Counted from the first letter of the stretch, positions 14,442 through 22,988 are shown. The stretch: DNA of 23,294 nt from Loki-b32 sp048941605 (GCA_048941605.1 JBHLNL010000037.1:1-23294); one strand, 5' to 3'. Notes: generated by a model from the sequence alone, not told the origin. Translations and numbers: made by a program.

Positions 14442-14717
14442 TTACATAGTAATGCTTTCTATAACATTGCTTTTAATAATATGATTACTTGGTTTCCATA
14501 TAATATATGAATTATTATCCAGCTTATTGATAAAAGCTTTTACATCTTTCTCATGTAGAAAATAATAATTTATTTTAGATCCAATTCTATATTCAATAAG
14601 ACACAGAAATTCAAAACAAGTAGGACATATCCAATTGTATCCTCCTGCATTTGTTGGTAATCCATTATCACAATTATATACTTTTGCGAGTTCTTGATTA
14701 TAAGCTTTAAATGGCAT
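14442..14717 (-). CDS. Small uncharacterised protein with a CPTC motif
   Basis: A 91-residue protein. The middle contains NWICPTCFEFLCLIEYRIGS with C31, C34 and C39 visible around one zinc-knuckle half. A further Cys lies at 16. The C-terminal part (50-88) looks like a small alpha/beta unit. It is flanked by 131 bp and 164 bp of AT-rich non-coding DNA and transcribed alone. Codon use matches the neighbours and the start is ATG. No family recognised. Confidence 0.5.
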   Translation of the reverse strand: MPFKAYNQELAKVYNCDNGLPTNAGGYNWICPTCFEFLCLIEYRIGSKINYYFLHEKDVKAFINKLDNNSYIIWKPSNHIIKSNVIESITM

Positions 14718-14881
14718 TAAATGGATTATATAACTAGCTTTATAAAGGACTTTTCTTTTCCTCCTGTTTTATTATTTTCAGATTACAGAACTATAACGTT
14801 TTTATTTGAGAGGATATATAATGAGAGTAAAACTATTTCACTAAATAACATATGTTATAAATAAATAAAACTGATAACTCA

Positions 14882-16183
14882 TTGAATAAGATTTTATTTC
14901 TCCCAACTAGATTTTTTCCTTCAATCTCTGGAGCGGAATTTTATTTTCAACGGATCGCAGAAATTTTAAAAATTATATATAACTGTCACATTGATATATA
15001 TACTTCAAATGCTATAGATTTTAAAGCTCTAAGAAATCCCCTTGGGAAAACTCTAAAACAGGATAATAAATACTATTATCAAGTTAATCGTTTGAAGATT
15101 AATAGATTTCCAATAAACTATAAAGTTTCTAAAAATGACATTCTTAGTAAACTAAAAGTAATCCCTGCATTTAATAAATTAAACTTGAATGGAGAATCTT
15201 TAGATATATTCATAAAAAATGGCCCTTACCTAGAGGAATTATTAGAATCTTTATTGAATAAGCCAGATTTAAATTATGATTTAATCCATACCACATTTTT
15301 TCCCTATTTTAACTGTATTATAAGTTTAATTATTGGATCTTTTATTGGTAAACCAACAGTTTGCACCCCTTTTTTTCATTTTTCTAATCCTCGATATTTA
15401 GATGACCGCTTGGGGGATATATTAAAAAAATTTGATTTATTAATCGCTTGTACTAATCTAGAGAAAGATTTCTTAACTAGTAAATTCCTTATACCAAAAG
15501 ATAAAATTAAAGTTATTCCAATGGGAGTAGATTATGAAAAATTCAAAAATATCCATAAAACATCATTGATGCATTATAAATTTAAGCAGAAATTTTTTGA
15601 TAAAAAAGAAAGTAAATATAAATTAATACTATTTTGCGGATATAAGAATTACGAAAAAGGAGCTTTGTCAATTCTCAAATCGATACCCTACATTCTTAAA
15701 AAAATAAAAAAAGTCTATTTTGTATTTATAGGCCCTTCAACTATTGCTTTTAATCAAGAAATATCTAAAGTTTCTAAATTAAATAATGCTAAAGTAGTCA
15801 ATTTCACCCCTGACAATTTGACAGGATATTATGATAGAAAAAAATTAATGGCTTTTAAAGAGGCAGATATATATTTAATGCCTAGTCGGAGTGATGCATT
15901 TGGAATATCCTTTCTAGAAGCTTGGTCTGCTGGAAAACCAGTGATTGGAGCAAGAATCGGTGCAACTCCAGAGGTCATTCGAGAAAATATTGATGGGTTA
16001 TTAGTTGAATTTGACAATCCAGAGGATATTGCCCAAAAAGTTATTAAATTATTAAAAAATAAGAAATTAAGAAAAAAACTTGGTTCCACTGGACAACTAA
16101 AAGTCTCCCAAAAGTATACATGGGACATTGTTGCTAAAGAAACATATCAAACTTATAAAGATTTAATAAATAACTATAAATAA
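14882..16183 (+). CDS. Glycosyltransferase family 4 (GT-B fold)
   Basis: A 433-residue cytoplasmic glycosyltransferase using a nucleotide-sugar donor. The N-terminal Rossmann half begins KILFLPTRFFPSISGAEFY, with the glycine of the GT-B acceptor loop. The C-terminal half has IPMGVDYEKF (212-221), the strand LILFCGYKNYEKG, and the donor-site block ADIYLMPSRSDAFGISFLEA (328-347) followed by GKPVIGARIGATPEVI with the E-x7-E type glutamates. The start is TTG at 14882: an upstream in-frame TAA at 14858-14860 leaves no ATG, and the N-terminal strand is needed. A TATA-like TTATAAATA (14855-14863) lies about 24 nt upstream. It is followed after 7 bp by the decarboxylase-fold gene, so the two form an operon. 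Acceptor unknown. Confidence 0.85.
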   Translation: MNKILFLPTRFFPSISGAEFYFQRIAEILKIIYNCHIDIYTSNAIDFKALRNPLGKTLKQDNKYYYQVNRLKINRFPINYKVSKNDILSKLKVIPAFNKLNLNGESLDIFIKNGPYLEELLESLLNKPDLNYDLIHTTFFPYFNCIISLIIGSFIGKPTVCTPFFHFSNPRYLDDRLGDILKKFDLLIACTNLEKDFLTSKFLIPKDKIKVIPMGVDYEKFKNIHKTSLMHYKFKQKFFDKKESKYKLILFCGYKNYEKGALSILKSIPYILKKIKKVYFVFIGPSTIAFNQEISKVSKLNNAKVVNFTPDNLTGYYDRKKLMAFKEADIYLMPSRSDAFGISFLEAWSAGKPVIGARIGATPEVIRENIDGLLVEFDNPEDIAQKVIKLLKNKKLRKKLGSTGQLKVSQKYTWDIVAKETYQTYKDLINNYK

Positions 16184-16190
16184 ATAGAAT

Positions 16191-17411
16191 ATGAGAACTA
16201 TATCTGGAAACCCTTACCTTTACAAGGAAAATGGCAATATTTATCTTGATTCTGTCTTGCTAAATGAAATTACTAATAAATATAAAACCCCACTATTGAT
16301 ATTTCTGGAAAAAAGAATAAGAGACAATATTAGAACTTTCCTCCGTGTCTTTAACTCAGAATTCGATAATTTTCAGTGCTATTATTCTTTCAAGGCAAAT
16401 TATCTTCCAGAAATTTGTAAAATTATTCTTTCTGAGGGAATTGGAGCAGAGATTGTAGGGTTACCAGAGCTGAAGTTAGCCTTAAAAGTAGGTTTTCCTC
16501 CTAACAAAATTATAATTGGTGGACCTTATCTTCCAAAAAAACTTATAGAATTGAGTATTGAATATAAAATAAAGGAAATTATCATTTATAATTTAAGTGA
16601 TTTGGAAAAGGTTAATTCAAGCGCTAAGAAATATAACTATATTCAAGATATATGTATTAGAGTAAATTCTCAAAAATATAATAGCAAATTGGGAGTTAAT
16701 TTGGATGAGAAGAACCTTATAGAATTAGAAAAAGCATATAAAAATTTTCAAAATATTAAAATCAAGACTATTTTGTCTCATTATAGTACTCAGATGAATG
16801 ATTTGAACCAATTTAAACAAAATATCTCCTCAGTAGCTAATAACCTAAAACTTTTATCAAACCATGGAATCTCTATTGACAATATTAATCTAGGAGGTGG
16901 TTTCCCTGAAGCTACTATCATGCCAGAAAAACAATTAAAACATATTGCTAGTAGTATAAAAAAAATATTAGAGGAATTTGAAATTAATTACAAAAAAATC
17001 TATTTTGAACCAGGAAGATATTTTATCGGAGATGCTGGTTTGTTTGTATCAAAAATTGTAAAAATTGATGAAAGTCGGTGGATATTTTTAAATATTGGAA
17101 ATCATATTTGCCCCAAATTTGCAAGATGTTCTTTAAGGTTTTATAATGCTTCGCAGATCAATAAACCACATAAATATAAAACTTCAATAGCAGGAATAAT
17201 TCCTACAGATCAAGATGTTTTAGCAAAAGACTATTTCTTTACTGAAAGTTTAAAAGAAGGAGATATAGTCATTGTTACCAACACAGGTGCTTATTGCTTG
17301 ACTTTTTCAAACAGATTTCCATATTCATTGCCAAAAATCCTTCTTATTAATGAAACGAGGGTTAACCACCTTTTTGATCCACAAATCAATGGAGATTTTT
17401 CAATAACTTAA
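16191..17411 (+). CDS. PLP-dependent DAP/Orn decarboxylase-fold protein (group IV), atypical active site
   Basis: A 406-residue alanine-racemase-fold enzyme related to diaminopimelate decarboxylase. The PLP Schiff-base lysine is K68 in YYSFKANYLP. H197 (LSHYSTQ) lies in the ring-stacking position. The glycine loop NLGGGFPEA (233-241) and EPGRYFIGDAG (273-283) bind phosphate and substrate. In the C-terminal barrel the usual GPxCxSxDxL block reads AGIIPTDQDVLAKD, with Pro where catalytic Cys is expected. GAYCLTFSNRFP (366-377) corresponds to the GAY motif. True LysA activity is therefore doubtful. Pairing with a GT4 gene suggests modification of a sugar-linked or amino-acid-linked metabolite, but this is inference. 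Confidence 0.8.
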   Translation: MRTISGNPYLYKENGNIYLDSVLLNEITNKYKTPLLIFLEKRIRDNIRTFLRVFNSEFDNFQCYYSFKANYLPEICKIILSEGIGAEIVGLPELKLALKVGFPPNKIIIGGPYLPKKLIELSIEYKIKEIIIYNLSDLEKVNSSAKKYNYIQDICIRVNSQKYNSKLGVNLDEKNLIELEKAYKNFQNIKIKTILSHYSTQMNDLNQFKQNISSVANNLKLLSNHGISIDNINLGGGFPEATIMPEKQLKHIASSIKKILEEFEINYKKIYFEPGRYFIGDAGLFVSKIVKIDESRWIFLNIGNHICPKFARCSLRFYNASQINKPHKYKTSIAGIIPTDQDVLAKDYFFTESLKEGDIVIVTNTGAYCLTFSNRFPYSLPKILLINETRVNHLFDPQINGDFSIT

Positions 17412-17514
17412 ATTCTAAAACAAATATACACAAATTAAATTAATATTATATCGATATTACATTAATTCTAATTTTTTCATTATAATTCTTTGTTCAAATT
17501 AAATTAAAATTTGA

Positions 17515-18630
17515 ATGATTATGGAATCATTTATAAAAAGCGCACGTGAACGAGAAATAAACCGACCTAAGATTGAAAATTTTGGTTACGCTAATATTAA
17601 AATAGTCGGAAGTGGTGGTGCTGGGAATAACACAATCAATAGATTAATGAAGATAGGAATAAGAGGTGCTAAATGTGTAGCAGTAAATACAGATTGTCAG
17701 CATTTAGATAGTGTTGATTCTCATATTAAAATTTTAATTGGTAAAAATTTAACAAAAGGACTCGGGGCAGGAGGGAATCCAGAAATCGGGAGGGCGGCAG
17801 CTGAAGAATCTCGAGAGGATTTGACTAAAATTTTAAGAGAATCAAACTTAGTATTTATTACTTGCGGAGAAGGGGGAGGAACAGGTACAGGAAGTGCCCC
17901 AATTATAGCTGAAATCGCAAAATTGGAAGGAGCAATTGTTGTGGGTGTTGTAACTTTACCGTTTGATACAGAAATTGGCCGAATTGATAAAGCTAAAATG
18001 GGATTAAATCTCTTGAAGCGTTATGTTGATACTTTAGTTGTAATTGATAATAATAGATTACTACAGATTGCTCCAAATTTGCCAATAATAGAAGCATTTA
18101 GTGTAGCAGATGAAGTTTTAGCTACTATGGTTAAAGGTATTACAGAAACAATATCTTTACCTTCTTTAATTAATTTGGATTTTGCTGATGTAAGAACCAT
18201 TTTAAGTACTGGAGGTGTAGCCATTGTTGGTGTAGGTGAGTCTAGTGGGAAAGAAAATAGAGTAGAGGATGCAATTAATGATGCTCTTAACACCCCTTTA
18301 TTAGATGTAAGTATTGACGGAGCGAAAGGCGCTTTAATTCACATTTGTGGAGGTAACGATATGACTTTAGCAGAAGCAAATTCAGTTGCTAAAAAAATTT
18401 CAGAAAAGATGGATGTGAATGATTCGATGGTAATTTGGGGTGCTAGGGTTTCAGATGAATTTGATGGCTTTTTGCGAGTTATGCTTTTAATAACCGGTAT
18501 TAAATCTCCCCAAATTTTTGGGAGTGGGTATTCTTTTAATCAATCAATTTATAATAATCGAGTTAAGAAGACTTCAAAACTAGGTTTGTCTGATGATATT
18601 TTTAACATAGGAGAAATTGCTTTTGATTAG
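17515..18630 (+). CDS. ftsZ: Cell division GTPase FtsZ
   Basis: A tubulin-family GTPase that polymerises into the division ring. The 371-residue protein has the G-box IKIVGSGGAGNNTINRL (28-44), the tubulin signature GEGGGTGTGS (118-127, with Glu where many FtsZ have Met), the nucleotide segment LPFDTEIGRIDKA, and the T7 synergy loop NLDFADVRTIL that supplies the catalytic acidic residues to the next subunit. The C-terminus after about 320 has a linker and a final LGLSDDIFNIGEI that may be the partner-binding tail. There are two possible starts, ATG at 17515 and 17521. It is followed by a T6 run and then, 46 bp on, a small unknown gene. Confidence 0.95.
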   Translation: MIMESFIKSAREREINRPKIENFGYANIKIVGSGGAGNNTINRLMKIGIRGAKCVAVNTDCQHLDSVDSHIKILIGKNLTKGLGAGGNPEIGRAAAEESREDLTKILRESNLVFITCGEGGGTGTGSAPIIAEIAKLEGAIVVGVVTLPFDTEIGRIDKAKMGLNLLKRYVDTLVVIDNNRLLQIAPNLPIIEAFSVADEVLATMVKGITETISLPSLINLDFADVRTILSTGGVAIVGVGESSGKENRVEDAINDALNTPLLDVSIDGAKGALIHICGGNDMTLAEANSVAKKISEKMDVNDSMVIWGARVSDEFDGFLRVMLLITGIKSPQIFGSGYSFNQSIYNNRVKKTSKLGLSDDIFNIGEIAFD

Positions 18631-18634
18631 ATGA

Positions 18635-18640
18635 TTTTTT
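18635..18640 (+). terminator. T-run after ftsZ
   Basis: A T6 run and a pyrimidine-rich stretch begin 5 nt after the ftsZ stop codon. It may terminate or attenuate transcription before the next gene. Weak evidence. Confidence 0.25.
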
Positions 18641-18676
18641 CTTCTCCTTTTAATAATTCTCGTTAGAATACTATTT

Positions 18677-19045
18677 ATGAAAAAAAAGTTTTCAATCAAT
18701 ACTCAAGCAGAAATAGATTATCTTGTCGACAAACTTCAAGAATGGAAAAATATCTTTGAAATTAAAATTGAATTATTTTTTGATGGTTGGGCAATTTCCT
18801 TAAGAGAGAAAAGCATGTATCCCCGTAGTATTATTATTTTTAAATCTTATGAAACTAACAAATATTCAATTAAAAGTTTTGAAATCCATCTGAAAAATTA
18901 TCATAAGGAAGAATACAATGAAATATATTCTATTGATGCTATCAATAATATAAATACACTAGTAAAGGAGTTAAAAGAAATCATATATGGAAAAGATATA
19001 ATGGAAGAAGCTTCAAAGATTTATAACGATGCATTTAATAATTAA
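18677..19045 (+). CDS. Small uncharacterised protein downstream of ftsZ
   Basis: A 122-residue acidic/basic mixed protein with no cysteine. Its N-terminal helix (AEIDYLVDKLQEWKNIFEIK) is followed by strands (IELFFDGWAISLRE, SIIIFKSYETNKYSIKSFEIHL) and two C-terminal helices. It reads as a compact alpha/beta domain. I do not recognise a family. It starts 46 bp after ftsZ on the same strand, so co-transcription is possible. Its 3' end overlaps the KH-protein gene by 4 bp on the opposite strand. Confidence 0.55.
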   Translation: MKKKFSINTQAEIDYLVDKLQEWKNIFEIKIELFFDGWAISLREKSMYPRSIIIFKSYETNKYSIKSFEIHLKNYHKEEYNEIYSIDAINNINTLVKELKEIIYGKDIMEEASKIYNDAFNN

Positions 19046-19599
19046 AATTCGGGTTTGTATATTTGTTTAAAATGCTCTTTTTTCTTTTCACTGTATTTAT
19101 CTTCCAGAAACTTTAAAACCACATGATGAGGTATTCCATTGATTAACATACTCACTGCTTTTCTTGAAATTTGCAAATTATCATAATCTGCAATAATTGA
19201 GACTGTTTTACCATAAACCGAGATAAAACATTCAGCATATCTTTCAATTGCTTTCCTCATCTCTCCATTTCTGCCTATTATTCGTCCCTTTACACGCTTA
19301 ATCCTTTTTTCAGATTTTCCTATAATTTGTAACAAATTAAATATCTCAAGGTCAAAATTTTCTTCTAATAATTTCATTGCTTTAATTGGATTGAAACCCC
19401 TATTTATTGCATTAACTATGTTTTGAGCTGTGAAAATATTGAGAGGCATATAATCTTGACTTTCAGGATTTGGAAGTATTTCACAGGATCCTGATTTACT
19501 ATCTAAATTAATTTTAACTCCTAACTTCTTTTCAATCTCGCTTTTAATTTTTCCATCTTTTCCTATCAAAACAGCAATGCGGTTTTTTCCAATTTTCAT
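19042..19599 (-). CDS. KH-domain RNA-binding protein, Dim2/Pno1-type ribosome biogenesis factor
   Basis: A 185-residue protein with two KH domains. KH1 contains VLIGKDGKIKSEIE (10-23) and KH2 contains the diagnostic GRIIGRNGEMRKAIERY (105-121). The region DYMPLNIFTAQNIVNAINRGF and the end PHHVVLKFLEDKY are as in archaeal Dim2/Pno1 proteins. Eukaryotic Pno1 binds the 3' end region of 18S rRNA and aids Nob1 cleavage. The archaeal protein is expected to act on the small subunit in the same way. It follows the RIO1 kinase gene by 34 bp, a widely conserved archaeal pairing. Confidence 0.9.
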   Translation of the reverse strand: MKIGKNRIAVLIGKDGKIKSEIEKKLGVKINLDSKSGSCEILPNPESQDYMPLNIFTAQNIVNAINRGFNPIKAMKLLEENFDLEIFNLLQIIGKSEKRIKRVKGRIIGRNGEMRKAIERYAECFISVYGKTVSIIADYDNLQISRKAVSMLINGIPHHVVLKFLEDKYSEKKKEHFKQIYKPEF

Positions 19600-19633
19600 T
19601 TTAGTGCTTTATAATGTTAAATCTATTCTATTC

Positions 19634-20482
19634 TCAATTTACTCTATTTATAACTTCATAATAGTAAGTTTTTGGATCTGGTGTTTCTATTCCTAATTTT
19701 TCAAAATATTTAAAAATATTTTTTATATCTCTCACAAGAAATACTTCTGCTTTTGGATGATGAATAGATACAGCTTGAGAAATATCAATTACTATTGGTT
19801 TTTGATTATGATATAAAATGTTAAATTCACTTAGATCTCCATGAACTAATTTAGCTTTTTGATAAAGATCTTTTATAAATCTTAAAATTTCGTTCATTAA
19901 ATTTACAGGATCTTTGGGGCTTTTTATGTCTTTTAAAAGAGGAGCAGGAATAGATGAAAATCCAATATATTCCATAATTAATATATTATTTTTAACATAA
20001 AGAGGATTTGGAACACTTAATCCAACTTTATATGCTCTTTTAAGATTTTTATACTCTTTACTTGCCCATAAAAAAATAATCTTTGAAATATTACGAGGGA
20101 TTTGCTTAAATCTAGGATCTCCAATTATATAATTTCTCATCCATTTTGATGTATTATTATCAATCTTGTATATTTTTATAGCAACTTCTCTTCCATCTAA
20201 ATTATATCCTAAATAAATATTAGCTTCTTTTCCAGCTGATATAATCCCCTCCACTCGGTCTAATGGACCATTTATTAATAATTTATTTAATGTAAAAACA
20301 GTTCTTTCATCGAAAACAGATTCAATTACCGCTCTTTTTTTTGAATGATCTATTCTTTTTATTCTTTTATTATCGATTTTTATTTTTTGCAACTCATCGA
20401 TATTTGTATCAAATTCTTTATCTAAATCATCCTCTAATTCTTCTTCAATTTCTTCCTCAGCTATCTTGTTATTTTCTTCCAA
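19634..20482 (-). CDS. rio1: RIO1-type serine kinase/ATPase, small-subunit maturation
   Basis: An atypical protein kinase required for late 40S/30S maturation. The 282-residue protein has a very acidic N-terminus (1-30), the P-loop SAGKEANIYLG (82-92), the lysine K103 in VAIKIYKID, the flexible-loop WMRNYIIGDPRF (114-125), the catalytic loop LVHGDLSEFNIL (212-223, with D216) and the metal-binding DIS of VIDISQAV (231-238). HHPKAEVFLVRDI, after the metal-binding loop, is characteristic of RIO1 as opposed to RIO2. There is no winged-helix domain, which also excludes RIO2. It lies 11 bp after NMD3 and 34 bp before the KH-protein gene in one transcript. Confidence 0.95.
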   Translation of the reverse strand: MEENNKIAEEEIEEELEDDLDKEFDTNIDELQKIKIDNKRIKRIDHSKKRAVIESVFDERTVFTLNKLLINGPLDRVEGIISAGKEANIYLGYNLDGREVAIKIYKIDNNTSKWMRNYIIGDPRFKQIPRNISKIIFLWASKEYKNLKRAYKVGLSVPNPLYVKNNILIMEYIGFSSIPAPLLKDIKSPKDPVNLMNEILRFIKDLYQKAKLVHGDLSEFNILYHNQKPIVIDISQAVSIHHPKAEVFLVRDIKNIFKYFEKLGIETPDPKTYYYEVINRVN

Positions 20483-20493
20483 TAACTTTTCCT

Positions 20494-21408
20494 CTATAGA
20501 TTTTTTATGATAATGTTTTCATTAAAGAAATAAGAATAGTCTTTTATCAATTTAGTGTTATTTTCACTCCGAAGAATAACCTTATTTTTAGTAATATTCT
20601 CAACACTAAAATTTTGATTATTAACTAAAATAACATCATTTATACTCACTGGTAAAAATTTTATTAGAGTTTTGAATCGATAGAGGTTTTTACCTTTTTG
20701 TTTATCCCTTCCCACTAATTTTTTTGTTCTTTTCAGTAAAAAGTAATAATTTGACTTTAAGAATTTAATAAGATAATTCATCAATTCAATCGTACTAAGA
20801 TATAAATCTACTCCATACTTTTGATCTTCAATCTTTGATATATATTGCTTAGGATTTTGTTCAAATAATCCCTCAACATAATTATTTAATTCATCTATTA
20901 CTTTTTTTATTAAATTAAATTGTTCTTCCTGCTTAACTCGGAGTTGAATAATTGACAGATAATAAGTCCCTCCTCTTAAATTACTACAATTTTTGCATAG
21001 CATATAATTTAGATTAATTTTTATCTTCTGTTCATGCTTAATTTTTGGATCATTTAATGAAATTCCATGAATTCCTACTTCAAGTGAAATCAACAAATCC
21101 TTGGAGGAATAAACATAACTACTTTCATCTAAATTAACTGAAAAATCAATGTCATATTTCTTCATGAAGCTTTTTAACAAGAATCTTCGAATAGCTTGTT
21201 TGATGGTAAGGAATAACTCGTTTTGCTCGGATTCAATCCATATATCTTTTTTAGAAAAACTTCCACAATCTAAGCAAATATTTAAAGAAAAATTATTAGG
21301 TAATTGAAATAAAGGATTTTCTTTTAAATAACAGTTGAGACATAATCCATAATGAGGATCCTCATCTCCTAAATTTTTTCCGCATATCGCACAAAATCGA
21401 TTAGGCAT
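20494..21408 (-). CDS. nmd3: NMD3-family large-subunit biogenesis protein
   Basis: The archaeal homologue of NMD3, the eukaryotic 60S export adapter. It probably acts in large-subunit maturation, as there is no nucleus. The 304-residue protein has zinc pairs C6/C9 and C23/C26 (FCAICG...GLCLNC), C45/C48 (CLDCG) and C138/C141 (CKNC) followed by GGTYYLSIIQLR, the hallmark of the family. GVDLYLSTIELMNYLIKFL (199-217) matches the conserved block of the second domain. The protein ends without the eukaryotic NES/NLS tail. The start ATG overlaps the DUF424 stop codon by one base, so the two are translationally coupled. Confidence 0.9.
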   Translation of the reverse strand: MPNRFCAICGKNLGDEDPHYGLCLNCYLKENPLFQLPNNFSLNICLDCGSFSKKDIWIESEQNELFLTIKQAIRRFLLKSFMKKYDIDFSVNLDESSYVYSSKDLLISLEVGIHGISLNDPKIKHEQKIKINLNYMLCKNCSNLRGGTYYLSIIQLRVKQEEQFNLIKKVIDELNNYVEGLFEQNPKQYISKIEDQKYGVDLYLSTIELMNYLIKFLKSNYYFLLKRTKKLVGRDKQKGKNLYRFKTLIKFLPVSINDVILVNNQNFSVENITKNKVILRSENNTKLIKDYSYFFNENIIIKNL

Positions 21409-21704
21409 TAAAACATCATCTTTAAAGCCATAGGAACTCCATTAATGAATCTCACTCCTTCCGCGGGCAAAAGTTTGCAATCAACTGCCCTTTTTATAAT
21501 TTTCTCACCCACAATATTAAAAAACGATGCTTGCTTTAAAATTGAAATTGCATCTTCGAGATCAATCAGTTTTCCTCCAAAGAATTGGTCAGAAATTTCA
21601 ATTCTTAGATTTCCCTCTTTAAAAACTTGATTAAGTAATTCTCGATCACAACACGCTATTGTTTCAATGTCATCCTTGATATGAATTTTTAAGTATACTT
21701 TCAT
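21408..21704 (-). CDS. DUF424 family protein
   Basis: A 98-residue protein of the archaeal DUF424 (COG2412) family. The conserved features are the opening MKVYLKIHIKDDIETIACCDRE, KEGNLRIEISDQFFGGKLID (29-48), the NIVGEKIIKRAVDCKLL helix (63-79) and the closing GVPMALKMMF. Members are repeatedly found beside aIF2-beta or NMD3 genes, and their role is unknown; a link to translation or ribosome maturation is inferred from that conserved neighbourhood. It lies 25 bp after aIF2-beta and overlaps NMD3 by one base. Confidence 0.85.
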   Translation of the reverse strand: MKVYLKIHIKDDIETIACCDRELLNQVFKEGNLRIEISDQFFGGKLIDLEDAISILKQASFFNIVGEKIIKRAVDCKLLPAEGVRFINGVPMALKMMF

Positions 21705-21729
21705 TAATTTCGTTTTTCTTAATTTTTAT

Positions 21730-22143
21730 TTATTTTTCTTTAATTTCTTCTCTTGCTCCACAAGCAGTACATTTTAGATAAAGTTTTTTACCTTCTCTCT
21801 GAATTTGAGTATCTGGTTTATTACAAATACTGCATAAGACATAAGTCTTTGTATAATTTTCAATTAATCGATTTAATACTTTATCCTTGTATTGACCTTT
21901 TAAAAATAATTGTTGCCCTCTAACTTCTCCCATTGTTCCTGCTTTTTTTAAAAAAATTCCAAGAAAGTGTTTCTTATCTCTATTAAGAACGCTTATAATT
22001 TTGTTAAAATTAGTGATAAATGTATTCCGACTTTCAATATAAAGTTCCACTTTTGGAGTTTCAAATCGAGAAGATTGTTTTACATTATCTGGAATCTTTT
22101 CATAAGCTTTATCCAATAATTCATTGTAATTTTTTAAATCCAT
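21730..22143 (-). CDS. eif2b: Translation initiation factor aIF2 subunit beta
   Basis: The beta subunit of the archaeal initiation factor 2 heterotrimer that delivers initiator Met-tRNA to the ribosome. The 137-residue length is standard. An N-terminal helix (YNELLDKAYEKIP) binds the gamma subunit. The central domain has the strand KVELYIESRNTFITNF and the GTMGEVRGQQLFLKGQYK block. The C-terminal zinc ribbon has C104, C107, C125 and C128 (VLCSIC...LKCTAC). The initiator tRNA gene lies about 1 kb upstream on the same strand. It opens the DUF424-NMD3-RIO1-KH run of genes. Confidence 0.95.
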   Translation of the reverse strand: MDLKNYNELLDKAYEKIPDNVKQSSRFETPKVELYIESRNTFITNFNKIISVLNRDKKHFLGIFLKKAGTMGEVRGQQLFLKGQYKDKVLNRLIENYTKTYVLCSICNKPDTQIQREGKKLYLKCTACGAREEIKEK

Positions 22144-22241
22144 AAAAACTATCTCTAATTAAATAATTTATAAAAATGAAATCAACCATAAGAAAAATAG
22201 TTTTCCTTTATTTTAGAAAAAATTCATGATACAATATAGGA

Positions 22242-22988
22242 TTAAAATGCTTCATAATTATCACTATCAGATTCATAAATGCGAGATTCTAAGATTAAGT
22301 CGTTAAGAAGAGTTCTCAATTCTTTTTCAGAAATATCAATTTCTTGTTTTAAAGTTTTAAAATTTATGCCATTTCCTTCAGCAGAATATTTTTCAACAAT
22401 AGAATAAATTTTTTCTTTTAACTCATTATGTACAATAGAAATATTTTCACCTTCAAAAAGAGTATTAACATCTATTTCATCTGAAAGTTCCTCAAGACTA
22501 TCAATAACATTATTAATTTCTGGAATTTCTTCAATCTCTCCATGTTTTATCCTATTTATTATTTCAGCATTCCTTAATAAAATAAGATTAGGGTCTTTCA
22601 CCTTCTTTATTATTTCAAGCCATAATGAATTAAAATCCCGAAATTTACTTACACGACCCACCACTTCCACGAGATCTCCCTTCTTAAAAGCTTTAAAATT
22701 ATCTGGATTAACATTTCTTAAAGTTCCTCTGATCATACCAGTGCTATCATCTAATTCAAAATCAATTCTTAAATTTGTATCAAAATTTTCTTCTATATCC
22801 ATACTTGTTTCATTTGATTCGATTAATTTTTCTTTTTTATCAATGATTGTTCCAATAATTCGAATTCGTTTAACATGTCCAAAAATTGTATAAAAAAACT
22901 TCTCTTTTTCATCATATTGACCCTCTATAATATGTTTAATCCAGCATTGAATTGCAGGAAATCTCTTATAACTCATTATTTCATTCAT
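22242..22988 (-). CDS. RPA2 (RPA32)-like OB-fold protein with C-terminal winged helix
   Basis: A 248-residue putative second RPA subunit. The OB fold (about 34-130) has FGHVKRIRIIGTIIDKKE, the turn FELDDSTGMIRGTLR and GDLVEVVGRVSKFRD. A flexible acidic linker (150-180) leads to a helix-rich C-terminal winged-helix region (about 188-240, KIYSIVEKY...FKTLKQEIDISEKELRTLLNDLILESRIYE). The OB plus winged helix order is that of RPA32 and of archaeal RPA-associated proteins. It likely partners with the large RPA-like protein encoded at 503-2227. The gene starts at ATG 22988 after an AAGG-containing leader and a TTTTAAAATATTA element about 30 nt upstream. Confidence 0.82.
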   Translation of the reverse strand: MNEIMSYKRFPAIQCWIKHIIEGQYDEKEKFFYTIFGHVKRIRIIGTIIDKKEKLIESNETSMDIEENFDTNLRIDFELDDSTGMIRGTLRNVNPDNFKAFKKGDLVEVVGRVSKFRDFNSLWLEIIKKVKDPNLILLRNAEIINRIKHGEIEEIPEINNVIDSLEELSDEIDVNTLFEGENISIVHNELKEKIYSIVEKYSAEGNGINFKTLKQEIDISEKELRTLLNDLILESRIYESDSDNYEAF

